Positions 1 through 10,768 of a DNA stretch of 64,000 nt are shown here, piece after piece. Numbering within the stretch: position 1 is the stretch's first letter; each line of letters starts with the position of its first letter. Both the position numbers and the translations under genes were made by a program. The stretch comes from Euonymus europaeus (lineage: Eukaryota > Streptophyta > Magnoliopsida > Celastrales > Celastraceae): the NCBI GenBank assembly GCA_963580455.1, contig OY756971.1:15275001-15339000 (forward strand). The letters are read 5' to 3'. The notes beneath the pieces are model-generated. The model saw only the letters and a program-made list of their open reading frames with translations. It was not told the origin of the DNA and made no database searches.

Positions 1-547
1 TTAGGGAAATCTACTGATAACAAAAATAATTGTCCAAGGTTTATTAAACTGAGATTCAGTTGAGATAACTACGGTGAAATCATGTGCTCTAGTGCTTCTT
101 AATCTTGATTCTTGTTTTACTTGTTTGTTGCTATTAGTTAATTTTTATTAATTCGTTCTGCAATTATTCAAACTCAATTTTTTTTATCCAGGTACTGTTT
201 GCAATTGAATTAGTAGTCTATAGTTGATCGAATTAAATAGTCCTTGAGGGTTCCATATTTGGTCTTTGATCACTATATTACTTGTTTACGATTTCGTGAG
301 CTTGCGAAATAATTTTCAGGTATGATTTTCTATCTTTTGAGCAATAATCGTTTTGATTAAATTCTAGAAAGGCAGATTTTGGAGCTTGCTCTTTTGTTTC
401 TTTGTGAATGTGAAACTACCGATGACTTCAACCAATCTGACCAAGTTTGATCGATATTGAACTACATTCCAATTCCTAACCATAACTGTCAAAACCATAG
501 TATCAACATATTTCTCAAAGTCACACAACATGCTCTTAATTTGAAGA
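1..547. other. Non-coding AT-rich DNA, no gene seen
   Basis: I see no open frame of interest, no LTR end and no RNA gene in this stretch. It is AT-rich with short poly-T runs. It may be decayed repeat or intergenic DNA. Confidence 0.4.
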
Positions 548-1060
548 AAGTATCAATAGTAAAAAAGTACCTACAGTACCAGCAACATTGTCTTAACAAA
601 AAATATCAACAAATTAATTAAGGTTATAGAAAAATGATGCCACATATGCATATATCAAAATAATGCAATAATAGAAGAATAGTGTCAAAGTATCAATAGT
701 ATTAAAAGTATTTTTAATATCATCAGTATTGTCTAAACAAATTGGCGAACATCAACTACAAATCAAATCATATAAGCACAGTTCACCATTTCGAGCATAA
801 AATCACAATATCAGTAGTACCGATAGCATCACTATTATTTCTGCATTAAAGTATCAACCAATTGATACTATCATCAAGAAACACTTTACCAAATAGTATC
901 AAAAGTAAATGTGGTATCAACAGTATTCTCTGAACAAATCATATAAGCACAGTTCACCATTTTCGAGTATAGTATGACAATATCAGTAGTATTATAGAAT
1001 CACTATGATTTCATGCATTAAAGTATCAATCAATTGCTACTATCATCAAGAAAAACTTTA
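548..1060. repeat. Degenerate tandem repeat, about 3 units of 170-200 bp
   Basis: Three diverged copies of one block follow each other, starting near 549, 689 and 895. Shared words include AAATCATATAAGCACAG at 765 and again at 936 (offset 171), and ATTAAAGTATCAA near 846 and 1018 (offset 172). The second unit carries about 28 extra bases. The first unit is the most diverged. The array is AT-rich and non-coding. It could be a small satellite-like duplication or a remnant of a tandem-repeat-bearing transposon; the sequence does not decide. Confidence 0.6.
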
Positions 1061-1232
1061 AGATCCGACACTAGTGATGATGATGATAAAAAAGTATACA
1101 GTTCGCATTTTTTGCTCTTTTCTCGGGGGGAGGGGGTGGTCATGCATGATCACAAAAATGTAGCACATCAATTGATAAAAAAACGTATCTAAAGGAGAGT
1201 TGTTGATTATATATACTGTAATCCAAACTTAC
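1061..1232. other. Short AT-rich spacer, nothing recognised
   Basis: It contains a GATGATGATGATAAA microsatellite-like run near 1077 and a G-rich patch near 1125. I see no coding signal. Confidence 0.3.
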
Positions 1233-1578
1233 CGGTTATATTTGTCGAAGAGGACACCGGAAGGTCGTTGTGGAAAATGACATTATCATGAAGACAAATA
1301 TCTTCTTGAAGCTTTGCAAAGGGCATAAACTAGGAACGATAATACGCCGGAGAAGAAATCGGAAGCTCATTTTGTGGAAGTGCAGCCTGATCGACGAAAA
1401 CTGCTTTCTGGAAGTTATTATCAAAGCCCGCGATGGTTAAGCTCGATTGTGCACGTGTAACGAGAGTTTCGTTTTGAATTTTGAAATATAAAGGGTATTT
1501 TTGTCCAGTTAAAATAACATGTGACTGCACATGTAATACTATAACTTTTTGAGACTGAATGGTAAATAGTTGCATCAT
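1233..1578 (-). pseudogene. Exon-like coding remnant with one in-frame stop, family unknown
   Basis: Read on the minus strand from 1578, one frame runs 82 codons to a TAG at about 1330. It then continues in the same frame for about 30 further codons to a consensus-like donor (CCG then GTAAGT) at 1233/1232. The codon before the first ATG ends in AG after a TCATAG, so this could be an internal exon with an acceptor at 1579. The composition is protein-like (for example AQSSLTIAGFDNNFQ and LHDNVIFHNDLPVSS) and does not resemble retrotransposon proteins. I do not recognise the family. One stop in an otherwise continuous frame with a plausible splice donor suggests a recently broken gene piece or a captured exon. 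Chance cannot be excluded at this length. Confidence 0.4.
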
Positions 1579-2557
1579 CTATGACTGGCTATGTATTAAC
1601 CCAATATTCAAATGACTTGGACCTACTCATTCTCTAACATATTAACAAATAAACCACTCACCTATTTATTTTTTAACGAGGGGTTGAAATATTTTATTTT
1701 TTTATATGAATTATTTTTTAATGAATTATATGGTTATATGAATGTTGAATATTTGATCTATTATATATATATATTATACTATTATTATTTATAAATAAAA
1801 TAAATAATTTTAAAAACTACTAGTTCAACCCTTAACCTTTCGAGCTAATCGGTTGAATTTTTTTAAAAAAATTATCGCAAATTGATGCACAAGTCAATTT
1901 TGATAATACTAGGAGAGAGTCCTGTAGGCTGCAAACCATACACAAAATTAAAATACTAGGTAAAATGAGAACACGCCTTTAAAGGTCAAAGAAGATGGGA
2001 AGCTAATGTTTATTGGGAACATAATGTTTATTCAAGTACATAGCCACAGGTCACAACCAAGTATCATGAACTTATGTGCATTGTCTTTCTTCTCTTTTCA
2101 TTGAAGCTATAAACCCTAAAATTATATCTTTCACTCTCTTAACAGATAATGGAAAGAGCAAATAGATGAGTGATGAACTTCTTGTTGGCGAAAAAGGAGG
2201 AGAAGAAAGACACATCGTTATCCAAAATGAGTGCCAAAACTTTTATTGGATTTGTAGCAAGAACTCTAATTTACAAGAGAAGATGGGACTTCGATAGAAC
2301 AACAAGAAAAGAGAGCTTTGAGGAGTTCTAAATCTCTAGACTTAAGCACTACTAAAACAATATTACTATATGCTAATACAGACTTAGATAATCAATAGAA
2401 TAATATAACCTTGTGGTAGCAGTAACTACTTCTGTGTCTATTGTGCCAGCAAAACATGCACTAGATGGAATCAACATAAGAGTTGAAGTCCCAGATCCAA
2501 GCCACCTTTCGTTTTTATTTGGTACTTATCCAAACATTCTACTTTCAAAATCATACA
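1579..2557. other. AT-rich stretch with no firm gene
   Basis: The part from 1615 to 1860 is very AT-rich. A frame open from about 2409 to 2577 on the plus strand (about 57 codons, no start codon at its head) reads as plausible protein and includes PDPSHLSFLFG. It has no recognised relatives and no proven splice sites. I see no LTR boundary here. Confidence 0.3.
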
Positions 2558-2689
2558 TGTTAGAAGTGTTATACATGTTGTAGTTGTACTTCGATAAATT
2601 ATCATGTTAGGGTTTTATGTATTGGTTAAAATTAGTATTGTGGACAGTTAACAAATAAGAAAACATATTCTCTTTTTCATCACTTGTAT
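2558..2689 (+). mobile_element. Possible 5' LTR start of Copia-B, cut by Copia-A
   Basis: The stretch begins TGTTAGAAGTG, a typical plant copia LTR start. It ends directly at the first base of the Copia-A LTR. On the far side of Copia-A and its attached Tat-like LTR, at 21916-21927, a short tail leads into a copia-type primer-binding site. One reading is that Copia-A landed in the 5' LTR of Copia-B and split it. No convincing target-site duplication supports this (TGTAT on the left, GTTAT on the right), so it is an inference. Confidence 0.3.
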
Positions 2690-3124
2690 TGTTAGGAGTA
2701 TATATTGGATGGTTAGAACGACATCGTATCTAGTCTCTCCTTTCTTTTCTTTATTTCAGACCATTGTCTCCTCTGTGTCATATCTAACACTTTAATGGTC
2801 TTATGTACTTCTGTCCTTATATGTACTATTGAGCTCTTCTTTTCTGCTTAAGCTCTTGATCTGTAATTTCTTTGGTATCAATGAAAAGCTAGCTCATCAC
2901 CACATCCATTTGTTAAGTTTGTTTCATGTATCACAGTAGTGCTACTGCCCAACCTCAATACTAACTTCTACTCATATATTCTAGCATTATTACTGATATG
3001 CCTAAAATAACCCCACCCAATCAGAGGATGACAAGTGTCGATACACAACATCCTCTATATGGTAAGAGTGTTGTGGTACGGGTTGTCTAGGGTGATCAAC
3101 CTCCAGACGACACACCATGGCTTG
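2690..3124 (+). mobile_element. Copia-A 5' LTR (with part of a Tat-like LTR from 2994)
   Basis: The block starts TGTTAGGAG and is homologous throughout to 20919-21390, so it is one of a direct LTR pair. By eye the pair differs at many sites, so the insertion is old. Bases 2690-2993 look like the true copia LTR. From 2994 (TGATATGCC) to 3124 the sequence matches the start of the longer Tat-like LTR that is complete at 21260-21915. Immediately downstream lies a mutated primer-binding site. No target-site duplication was found around Copia-A. Confidence 0.75.
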
Positions 3125-3128
3125 GGTG

Positions 3129-3142
3129 ATATGTATCAGAGC
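3129..3142 (+). promoter_or_regulatory. Copia-A primer-binding site, mutated
   Basis: The sequence TATGTATCAGAGCC differs slightly from the plant copia consensus TGGTATCAGAGC, which pairs with initiator methionine tRNA. It lies between the 5' LTR and the gag start, as expected. Confidence 0.65.
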
Positions 3143-3156
3143 CTCGATCTCCATCA

Positions 3157-3625
3157 ATGGCGCACAATAATTTTTTATCAAAACCCAGAATACCCTTCTA
3201 GAGGTCATCGTGTAGATACTACTGCAACTTTCCATCTTGCGCAAACATTCGATCGTGCTCAAGGTTCTTCAAATCCTCAAAATTCTTGCAATCCACCCAA
3301 TCCCTTTTGAAATCCCTATTATCTTACTCAATCTGATTTTTCCACTAACCTAATCACGTTGAAACTATCTGGCACCAGTTTTCATCTCTGGAAGATTCAG
3401 ATTGAAACTGCCCTGAAAATTTTCAACAAAATGTGTTTTGTAGATGGATCTCTACAAGTTCCAAAGGAAGGAGATATGGTGATGCCAGATTGGGTTTAGT
3501 GCGATAGTTTGGTCAAAACTTGGATTACTTATTGCTTGGCAGAAGGCATCCAAATCAGCGTCTCAGCTGCAAGAACTTCTAGGGATTTATGGGTTGATCT
3601 CAATAACATGTACTCTTCTGGAAAC
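3157..3625 (+). pseudogene. Copia-A gag, first part (degenerate)
   Basis: The frame beginning at the ATG at 3157 (MAHNNF) parallels the gag start of Copia-C at 60370. With frameshifts and stops the gag domain can be followed: FHLWKIQIETALK, then DWV-stop-CDSLVKTWIT, then LWVDLNNMYSSGN. These match FHLWKNQMETALK, DWVQCDSLVKTWIT and LWMDLQSRYSSAN of Copia-C. The protein would coat the element RNA in a cytoplasmic particle. The frame stops where a LINE has inserted and resumes at 5611. It is clearly dead: several in-frame stops are visible. Confidence 0.8.
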
Positions 3626-5610
3626 TTTTTTTTTTGGTAATTAAGCGTATTGTATTAACCAAAATAGAGAATTACAAAACATACGAGGGGCATACCCCAA
3701 GAATTTCACAATTTCTATGGAAATTCATATTCCGATAGAGTTTTAAACGTAAAACAACAATATTGCAAGCTAATTTAATAGCTCCACAACTACGGACCAT
3801 TTTACTTCATTCCACTAATACAATAAAATCTTCTTAGCCATCAAAGAATCTTCATTCTGAAAACCCCATCAAGGCATTCCAGCCAAAACCATTATGAGCC
3901 GACATCTTTGACCCATTATTTAATGAGGGAACCTTTCTTAAGATCTTCAATTTAGACAAAGTCCACTTTCTGCCATCCTCTAGCAGTAAATACACTGACC
4001 CACCACCATTTGGATAGCTAACTACGAACTCCATCCTACTTTTATGACCCAAGAGAAAGACGTGCCATGCTTGTGGCACACTTTTCCTGGGCTCATTAAT
4101 ACACCCGACTTGAAGTCGACATCCGGATCTCAGCTTTGATCCACTCTTTCATTACTGTAAATCAAGGGCATCATTGTCCCATTATTTCCGTCTCCCATCC
4201 CAAGACCTAAAAGACAACCAGCCTTTAATCTCATAATGTGGAAGTCCACGTGTATGTAAATTACAAAGCCATGCATGGAACCAGTTGCATGCCTAGAACC
4301 ATGCATGCAAAGTCCCGCCACGTCAAAGACTCCATGCACTTACTAATTCTGGAAAATTCACTGCATCTTTGAAGACAGTGTTGAAATTCGACCCTTCACC
4401 TCAGCCAGAATACGCCGCTTTATCACCCCAAGAGGCCTGACTACTCCTTTAAAGATTCTGGCATTCCTCTCATACCAAACTTCATAAATAGTTGCAGAGA
4501 AAGACAACTTAGCAATTGTGGCCTTCAAAGACTTAGTTTTAAAGGAAACTGCCGCTCACTGAAGTAACTCCATCCAAGGTAGTATAGGCCAGGAAATTCC
4601 TGTCTTAACAGAAATAAGGATCCAAATGGCTCGCGTGTAATTACAATCAAAAAATAGGTGGCAGTGAAACTTCAGCTCCACAAAAAACACAATCAGCATT
4701 TGAGAGTAGACCATGGCGCAAGAGCCTATCCATAGTCCAAAGCCGAGAGCAAGAAGCCACCCATGAAATAAATTAATGGCGTGGTATATGCATAGGAAAC
4801 CACAATAAGTGGTGATAGCTATCTTGATTTCTTCTTGCTCGTATTGTTTCCCATGAAATGTTAATCTGAAATCTGCATATTGATCGACCATGCCAATGTA
4901 TTTCATCTCTCCTGTCTATCAAAGGGTAAAACCCAATTGAATCCCATTCACGCCTAAGCACAATTTGTCTCTCAGGAAACTTCCAAAGACCTTCCTCAGA
5001 TATAATGTCCGAGACTTTTGCTTCCCAAGGCAACCCGGTAGCCATAAGAATACGACTTGCATAATTATCACATAGAGGTCCAGTTGGGAGCCAAAAATCT
5101 GTCCATAATGCAGTGTCTTTACCATTCCCAATAACATGACAGAAATAAGGCCGACACCATTCTTTGCTTTGTAAAAGTTTCCTCCAAGTCCATGATGGAC
5201 TATTAGGCAGAGGGATACGCCAAAAACTCCTCCCCCTAAGCAGATTCGATCGAGACCAAGTAGCCCATAGAGATGATGAGGAACTAAGCAAGGTATGAAC
5301 TCGCTTTAGTAAGGCAGCATGATTCCAGTCCACTAGCCGCTTAACACCGAGACCCCCTTCCTCCCTTGGGTAGCAAATATAAGACCATGCAATCTTAGGA
5401 CCATGAGTATTCAAGGATGAGCCTTTCCATAAAAAAGCAGCCAACATACTCTCTATTCTGTGAATACAGCTCATTGGAAACTGGAAAATGGTCGACCAAT
5501 AAACCTGAATAGAAAAAAGCACGGACTTAATGAGCTGCAGCCTCCCTGCATACGTTAAAGATTGTGATGTCCAGAGCCTAATTCTTGTCAGAATGCGATC
5601 AACCAGAGGA
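3626..5610 (-). mobile_element. 5'-truncated LINE (L1-type) inserted in Copia-A gag
   Basis: On the plus strand the insert opens with a run of T at 3626-3635, which is the poly(A) tail of a minus-strand LINE. It ends at about 5610, where the interrupted gag resumes in register (NFELTR-like residues). The LINE is 5'-truncated, as is usual for target-primed reverse transcription, and keeps only the C-terminal part of ORF2 and the 3' untranslated part (3636-4430). A short direct repeat at the junctions is imperfect. Confidence 0.85.
4430..5610 (-). pseudogene. LINE ORF2 C-terminal remnant (RT thumb plus zf-RVT region)
   Basis: Reading down from 5610 on the minus strand, the translation begins NPLVDRILTRIRLW and continues SLTYAGRLQLIKSVLFSI, the segment after the catalytic palm of plant L1 reverse transcriptases. 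It then has FLWKG and a long W-rich region. At about 4906 the frame shifts and the zinc-binding C-terminal domain (zf-RVT) follows, with FHCHLFFDC. The end near 4430-4560 contains YEVWYERNARIFKG, typical of plant LINE ends. The catalytic YxDD and the endonuclease are missing, so it cannot move itself. Confidence 0.85.
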
Positions 5611-5872
5611 TTTTGAATTAACACGATCTATTTCTAACATTAAGCAGAAAGGAAAGCCTGTCACCTAATTTTTTGCAAGAATCAAAGCACTTTGGGATGG
5701 ATTGGATTAGTACAAAGAAGTATTGACTTGCAAAAGTAGTAGCCGTATTTGTGGTATTTCAAACATTGCTCTATCACAAAGGAACAAGGAGAAGGTTTTG
5801 CAATTTCTCCTGGGTCTTGATGAGTGCTATAAGCATGTCACAAATCAAATTCTTCTTTTGGATCCACTCCTA
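5611..5872 (+). pseudogene. Copia-A gag, second part
   Basis: Gag resumes after the LINE with ISNIKQKGKPVT then KALWDG, and shifts frame to ALSQRNKEKVLQFLLGLDE and NQILLLDPL. The same order is seen in Copia-C (KALWDEF, AARNEDKLLQFLMGLDE, NQILLMDPL). It is cut at 5872, inside the codons after DPL, by a solo LTR. Bases 5868-5872 (TCCTA) are the left copy of the target-site duplication. Confidence 0.8.
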
Positions 5873-8100
5873 TGTGACACCCCGATCCGGGCACGCCACT
5901 GGTGCCCTCCGGCACTGTCCTAGGCCACTAGTGCGATCATCCGGCAGACCGGAAATCCGGCGACATCTCCCCGTATGTCGGAGAGTCCCCGCCTGCATCA
6001 GAAACACGCAGCATAAAATCCTCCATCACACTAGCAACCTAGCTAGGCCTCAGGCCTCAATCACATGCAAATCCTGATCCTAGGGGCCTCAGGTCATCCA
6101 CTACCAGCATGCACAAACTGATAGTAATAATCAAATCATCAGATTCATAATATCATATAACCACACAATCAACTCAGCATACATTATGCATACACCCTCT
6201 GGTGCCAAATGGTTATAAGAATATCATGAATAAACATCAACACATCATATACAAAATACGTGCTTAGAGTATCTCTCTAGCACCCACATCCTACCCAGGG
6301 CCATCCATGTCACATCCCGCTCTCACTGATCCGCTCCACTAGTATCTGTACCTGTACCAGTATCACCTGTGAGAAGGAATGAAAGTAAAAGGTGAGCAAG
6401 AAGCTCAGTAGGGTATGAGTAACATGAGTATAAGGCCGAATCGGAAATAATAGGCTATGCAACAATATGAAACCTACCACATGCACATAAACTCAACAAT
6501 CACATAAAACATCAACCCGGGCAATCCCCTCAATGAGCAACCTCATCGATACCATGGCTCGTTCCATGTAATATCGAACGTGAGCAAGCTCACCAAATCA
6601 ACATCAATATCATGGTCGCTAACCATGACTATTGAACAGGAGCAAGCTCCCCAACATCAAACGCTCTTGGATTACCCGGTTGCGTGACTCTACCACGCCC
6701 GCACCACTCTAGGCAAGTCCCTCATGAACCATACCTCTAGTGCGTTATCCTACTTGGAGTTCACATGACTCAATGGTAACTCTCATCACCATGTCATCCC
6801 TCCAGGTAGCTTTCAAGAAACCTAAGGAGCCCCGAGTCCATACCCGGTCCCCCATGCAACTCTAATGCATTATGTCATGACATGCTGAATAGATATATAT
6901 ATATATGAACAACCTACATATATATATATATAACTACCATGATGCATGAACAGAAATCACATCGTGTCCATAGGAGATGGAACACACACACTCGGGTCAT
7001 GCAACCTCAAGAATCAACAAGAATCACAATTAGGGTTCGTTTCCCCTTAGGAGCAATTAAGGCGGAAACACAAATGGAACGACCAATGAGAAATCGAAAC
7101 GCTCTTAACATATCAAAAACGAACGATAGAAAGAATGGTTGGAAATCCCCTACCTCGTGTCGAGCAATTTACCACAAATTCCCAAATTCCTTCCCTAGGG
7201 TTTCGGTTTGCCCAAACCTACAATGTGGCGAAACCGAACCCGTACACGCATCAATATATCAACCACAACTCATATGAACATCAAGTAAATCAATAAAATC
7301 GAAATCACTTACTTCTCTCTCTAGAAATTCCTTCCAATATCCTCCAAACTCACTCCAAGTTCGACTCAACTCCAACACACAAACCAATCTACATAAACAT
7401 CCAAAATCACCCTAGGATTAACATATCTAAACCATAGGAATCAACTCTAAATGAAACTAACAAGATCTACTCAAAACCCTAGAAATAGAAAAGTGAAGAA
7501 ACTTACCTCCAAGGCTTGAATCTTCCTTGAATCCTTTCCAAATCTCCAAAACTAAGCTCAAATCTTCAACAATCACCTCAAATGATCTTCTCTCTCTAGA
7601 ATCGTCTCTCACTCTCTCTAGAACTGAAACGGGACCAAAAAAATGTATAAAACTCTCGCTGGAAGGTATTTGAAAAACGCGGGTCGCGCCTAGGCGCTAC
7701 CCTGGGCGCCTGGGCGCCCTAGCCCTAACAAATTTCCTTCAGGCGCTGCACTGAGTGGAATCCTGGGTGTGCAGGATTTCACGCCCAGGCGGGGTACTCC
7801 TACTCCATTTTCCGTCACCCACTGGACTGCGCGCTGCGCCCAGTTCAGTGACTCCTCGTCTGGACCTCGACCATGCGCGCTCTTCCGCTGGATTAGGCAT
7901 CCCTGGGCGCACCATTGCACACGCCTAGGCGCACACCGCCTAGGCGTGCTGTTCGGGCGCCTAGGCGCTCCAGCTTCTTCTGATGCTCTTCATTTCCAGC
8001 CTCCCACTGGACTAGGCGCCCCCTGGTGCCCCCAGTCCAGTTTTCTCCATTTGTTCTAACACTCAAAAATTTCCCAAAAATTTTGGGTCGGGGTTTCACA
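5873..8100 (-). mobile_element. Solo LTR, Ty3/gypsy chromovirus-like, minus orientation
   Basis: The element is 2228 bp, begins TGTGACACCCCGATCC and ends GGGTCGGGGTTTCACA. It is flanked by perfect 5-bp repeats TCCTA at 5868-5872 and 8101-8105. There is no internal region. Read on the minus strand it shares with the Gyp-T LTR (10769-13840) a stretch around CCCTACTGAGC and AGGTGA, and clustered CGCCTAGGCG palindromes (7681-8030). Copia-A gag continues on both sides, so a full element probably inserted and was later reduced by LTR-LTR recombination. ORFs inside it are not genes. Confidence 0.9.
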
Positions 8101-8105
8101 TCCTA

Positions 8106-10763
8106 GATGTCAATAAAGTCTTTTCTCAGATTGATCAAATTGAGAGAAAGCAACAAATTTACCAGACTACCAAAAAGATCAACATCCCTAAAGATTCACA
8201 TGATAGCATGGCTATGCGAGTTACTGGTAGAACTCCCTTTGCTGGTAACAAAGATTTCAAAAATGGGAAAAGACCTGCAGACGAAGAAAAACTCTTTTGC
8301 ACAAATACTACAAAAAGAAAAATCACACAATTCTAGTGGGATTTCCAGCAGACAATGAGACTCAATCAAAAAGGCAGAAATTCAACTCTTACACTGATAA
8401 GAGAAGCATTATCAGGTGGACTCAGGCATATAAAATGATCAATCTGTGACACTTTTTGGTGATCAGTGTCAACAACCATTGGCTCTTATCAAAGGGAACT
8501 TGCCTTTGTAGACCACTGGTAACCACATTGCTTCCATGCCAGTAGTGGGAGGTAACTGTCTTTCAATTTCAAATTGACCGATAGACTCTAGTGCATCAAA
8601 TCATATAACATGTTTACCTGATAATTTATCTGATGCACGCAAATTAATTGATTTTTTTCTTTCATTGCCTGATGGTACTAGACATAGAATTAGTTATGTA
8701 GGCAGTGTAAGACTGAGAAATGGGATTGTGCTGAAAGAAGTATTATGTGTGGAGGATTTTAGGTTTAACCTTATTTCAGCAAGTAAATTAGCTAATCAAC
8801 AAAATTGTGATGTAGTTTTTACCAAACTTTCATGTGTATTGCAGGGCATAACCACCTTGAAGAAGAGTATGATGGGAATCATGTATGATGGACTCTATTT
8901 TTTGTTGGATGATTTGAAACCTATCAAGAGGTCTATTGGGATGATAAATTCAGTATTGAAGGATGATTTATGGCATAGACATTTAGGACATCCTTCTTCT
9001 AAGGTGTCAGATATGTTAGGTTTTGTATTTGTAAAAGCTTGTGAGAATTATGATGTTTGTATTATGTCTAAGATGAAGAGAAAGGCATTCTCCCTTAGTG
9101 AGACTAAGAGCTTAAGTACTTTTGATATTATCCATCTAGATGTATGGGGTCCTAACAGTGTGACATCTATTGATGATTATAAATATTTTGACAATAGTGG
9201 ATGATTTTTCAAGAGCTACTTGGGTATTCCTTATGAAAACAAAATCTGAGCCAAAAGATCACATAATGTACATTAACAACTATGTCAAAAATCAATTCCA
9301 AAAGTCCATTAAAGTGATAAGATCATATAATGTGTTAGAACTTAACCTCACAAATTATTATAAACAGGAGGTTATTGTTCATCAAAAGAATTTTCCTCAC
9401 ACACCACAACAAAATGGCGTGGTTGAGAGAAAACACCACCATTTGTTAAATGTTGGAAGGGCAATTAGATTACAATCTAAAATGCCAGAAAAATACTAGA
9501 GTTATTCTATATTGATTGCCACTTATCTAATAAATAGATTATTATCTACAAGGATACTTGATAAAAAGAGTCCTTTCCACATTCTATATAATAAAGAGCC
9601 CGATTATGATAGTTTAAGAGTATTTGGTTGCTTATGCTTTGCCAAAATCTTGAGACAACAAGGTTCAAAGTTTGAACCAATAGCTAAACCTTATCTATTC
9701 TTAGGATATCCATGTAATAAGGATACAGATTGCTGGATTTGGAAACTCAAATTGTGCATATATCTAGAGATGTTAAATTTTTAGAAGGTCAATATCCTTT
9801 TGAGAAAGAAATTGTTCAAGTAGAACCTGTTACACAGATAGAAAATGTTGAATTAGAATATGTTACTCATGTAGACCATTCTGGATTAACTAATGCTCAA
9901 CCTATATCTTCCAAATCTGTCTCAGTAAGAAATAGAAAAATGCCAACTTATCTGGATGACTATGAGGGCAATCTAGTTGCAACTTCACAATCTCATGAAC
10001 ATTTTTTAGCTGCAATTTTTGCAGAGCATGAACTAAAGAATTTTACAGAAGCATCAAAATATTCTAAATGGTGTCAAACCATGAATGATGAAATTAATGC
10101 TTTAAATATAAATATTACTTGGACCATTGCATAGCTTCCTAAAGGAGGGAAAGCAATTAGATCAAAGTGGATATATAAAATTAAATATAAGCCTCATCGT
10201 ACCATTGAAAGGTACAAGGCAAGGCTTGTGGATTTTGACTATCAAGAAACCTTTGCTCCGGTAGTTAAAATGATAACAATTAGGATTTTCTTTACTTTAG
10301 CTGCTGCACATCATTGGACAATTTATCATTTGGATGTTCATAGCGCATTCTTGAATGGTGATTTGCATGAAGAAGTGTACATGAAATTGCCACCTGGATA
10401 TGGAAATAATGAATCTGATCTAGTTTGTAAGCTTCATAAATCTTTGTATGGTCTTAAGCGAGCATCAAGATAATGGAATGCAAAATGTAGAGACATTTTA
10501 TTAAATTTTAGTTTTGACAAACTAAATGTGATTACTCCTTATTTACCTATACTCAAGGTGCTTCTAAAGTGTTGTTATTGCTTTATCTGGATGATATGGC
10601 TATTGGATGAAATGATGTTAAATTATTACAGAAAATTAAGCATTACATTGTATCTTGCTTTAAAGGTAAAGATTTAGGTATATTGAGATATTTTCTTGGT
10701 CCTGAGATTGACTACACTGACAAAGGAATGACAATTTATCAAAGAAAATATGTGTTAGATTTA
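8106..10763 (+). pseudogene. Copia-A gag C-terminus, protease, integrase and RT start (degenerate)
   Basis: Gag resumes with VFSQIDQIERK and MAMRVTG. It is followed by a decayed zinc-knuckle and protease region. From 8665 the frame reads DGTRHRISYVGSVRL and LWHRHLGHPS (the GAG-pre-integrase histidines), then LDVWGP. After a shift at 9190 come DDFSRATWVF and TPQQNGVVER (the integrase glutamate). The second catalytic aspartate is lost (RSYNV where Copia-C has RSDNG). Downstream are [34 protein letters not shown] and [11 protein letters not shown], and a shifted YLDDMAIG. A short deletion at 10230 removes the residues after KARLV. It is inactive. The RT is cut at 10768 by Gyp-T and resumes at 20141. 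Confidence 0.85.
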
Positions 10764-10768
10764 CTTGC

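Noticed and set aside
3852..4079. 75-codon minus-strand ORF in the LINE 3' region
   Set aside because: It lies downstream of the ORF2 end and I could not relate it to any LINE protein; it is probably untranslated sequence.
5723..6077. Two overlapping ORFs crossing 5873
   Set aside because: They run from Copia-A gag into the solo LTR; the real coding sense ends at the insertion point.
7769..8059. 96-codon GC-rich ORF
   Set aside because: It is inside the minus-oriented solo LTR and is generated by the GCGCCTAGGCGC palindromes.
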